Positions 22,180 to 22,615 of a stretch of DNA of 22,615 bases are shown here, one piece after another (position 1 is the stretch's first letter; the number at the start of each line of letters is the position of its first letter). The DNA lies in assembly GCA_949296915.1 (NCBI GenBank), contig CASFPX010000023.1, forward strand, positions 1-22,615. The letters are read 5' to 3'. The stretch comes from Onthovicinus sp900555545 (lineage in GTDB: Bacteria > Bacillota > Clostridia > Oscillospirales > Acutalibacteraceae). A model generated the notes under the pieces. That model was not told where the DNA came from, did no database searches, and saw only the letters and a list, made by a program, of their open reading frames with translations. A program made the translations under genes and the position numbers.

Positions 22180-22497
22180 ATGGCTATTCCAGTGACAGCG
22201 GAAACCTTTAAGCAGGAGATTTTGGACAGTCAGATTCCTGTACTTGCCGACTTCTGGGCTACCTGGTGTAATCCGTGCCGGATGCTTGCACCCATTCTGG
22301 AGGAACTTGCTCAGGACTATGAGGGAAAGGTGAAATTTTGCAAGGTGGATGTGGATGAGAATGCAGATCTTGCCGTCATGTATGGGATCGTCAGCGTTCC
22401 AACACTTATCTTAATGAAGTCTGGGAAGGAAGTGGAACGCATTTCCGGTCTGCGGTCTTTGGAGGAACTGGCGGATTTTCTGGATCAGAATCTATAA
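22180..22497 (+). CDS. trxA: Thioredoxin
   Basis: A 105-residue thioredoxin, the usual length. ADFWATWCNPCRMLAPILEE has the redox pair Cys30 and Cys33; the active site is WCNPC rather than the common WCGPC. The buried Asp (Asp24) and cis-proline (Pro74 in SVPTL) are present. It reduces disulfides in cytosolic proteins with electrons from thioredoxin reductase, not encoded here. ATG 22180 is preferred: GGAGG at 22167-22171 lies 8 bases upstream; a TTG at 22165 would place the start at the ribosome binding site. It is 48 bases after the flavodoxin-like gene, suggesting co-transcription in a redox pair. Confidence 0.95.
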   Translation: MAIPVTAETFKQEILDSQIPVLADFWATWCNPCRMLAPILEELAQDYEGKVKFCKVDVDENADLAVMYGIVSVPTLILMKSGKEVERISGLRSLEELADFLDQNL

Positions 22498-22584
22498 AGC
22501 CGTTTTTGGGCCCGGTTTTGAACTGCCCCAATTTGTACGGACAGGACAAAAAAGCCCCTATGTAGGAAATATTAAGTTTTAAGC

Positions 22585-22614
22585 GGAGTGGCGCAGCGTC
22601 AGCGGCGCCACTCC
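22585..22614 (+). terminator. Terminal hairpin, cut by the window end
   Basis: GGAGTGGCGC (22585-22594) pairs perfectly with GCGCCACTCC (22605-22614), with a 10-base loop. The T-tail, if any, is outside the window. It would end the trxA transcript or one from the opposite side. Bases 22498-22584 hold no gene; an imperfect TTGGG/CCCAA pair near 22506-22532 is too weak to call. Confidence 0.6.
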
Positions 22615-22615
22615 A

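Noticed and set aside
1..22615. CRISPR arrays, tRNA, rRNA, intact insertion sequences
   Set aside because: No regularly spaced direct repeats, cloverleaf-like sequence, rRNA signature or transposase frame was seen on either strand.

Overview
The window reads as chromosomal DNA of a Gram-positive anaerobe, most likely a member of the Clostridia (Oscillospirales-like). The evidence is strong purine-rich Shine-Dalgarno sites, TTG and GTG starts, sigma-A type promoters (TTGACA/TATAAT with 16-17 bp spacers), lipoprotein and exported-protein signals, and a housekeeping set (nicotinate phosphoribosyltransferase, PyrB, PHP phosphoesterase, BaiN/HI0933-like flavoproteins) typical of that group. The taxon is an inference from gene content; no rRNA or marker set is present.

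Layout. 1-111 is the start of a leftward ABC ATPase that runs off the window. 295-4336 is a rightward unit: a possible 12-residue leader peptide, a small secreted protein of unknown family, a hairpin, a 638-residue ABC-2-like membrane protein with a degenerate aminopeptidase-M1-like ectodomain, an ABC ATPase, and a six-TM membrane subunit. A bidirectional terminator separates it from a leftward family-2 glycosyltransferase (4409-5389). Divergent from that are nicotinate phosphoribosyltransferase and a translationally coupled oligopeptide-binding lipoprotein (5621-8727). A second bidirectional terminator is followed by a leftward PHP phosphoesterase (8796-9524). Rightward again come a cytosolic ricin-B lectin with a histone H1-like lysine tail (9676-10353) and a three-gene unit of O-antigen ligase-like protein plus two FAD-dependent oxidoreductases (10507-14665).

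14675-18824 is an accessory block in which all genes point left: a DUF1989 gene remnant, a PaiA-like acetyltransferase, a second GNAT, an AraC regulator, a hexapeptide sugar acetyltransferase and a NUDIX hydrolase. It ends in about 0.5 kb of gene-poor, probably mobile-element-derived DNA. The block is bounded by two 37-bp imperfect inverted repeats (25 of 37 identical without gaps), each within 10 bases of the stop codon of the flanking gene. No transposase or integrase is visible inside.

18825-22615 returns to core-like genes: a leftward SDR oxidoreductase, then rightward HAD phosphatase, aspartate carbamoyltransferase carrying a C-terminal four-cysteine knuckle like that of PyrI, an overlapping flavodoxin-like NAD(P)H oxidoreductase, and a thioredoxin with a WCNPC active site. 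The window stops in a hairpin.

The best candidates for new biology are the secreted protein with its dedicated ABC system (bacteriocin/immunity-like architecture), the lectin-histone-tail chimera, the PyrB with a built-in PyrI-type zinc motif, and the inverted-repeat-bounded acetyltransferase block. No CRISPR array, tRNA, rRNA or intact insertion sequence was found.
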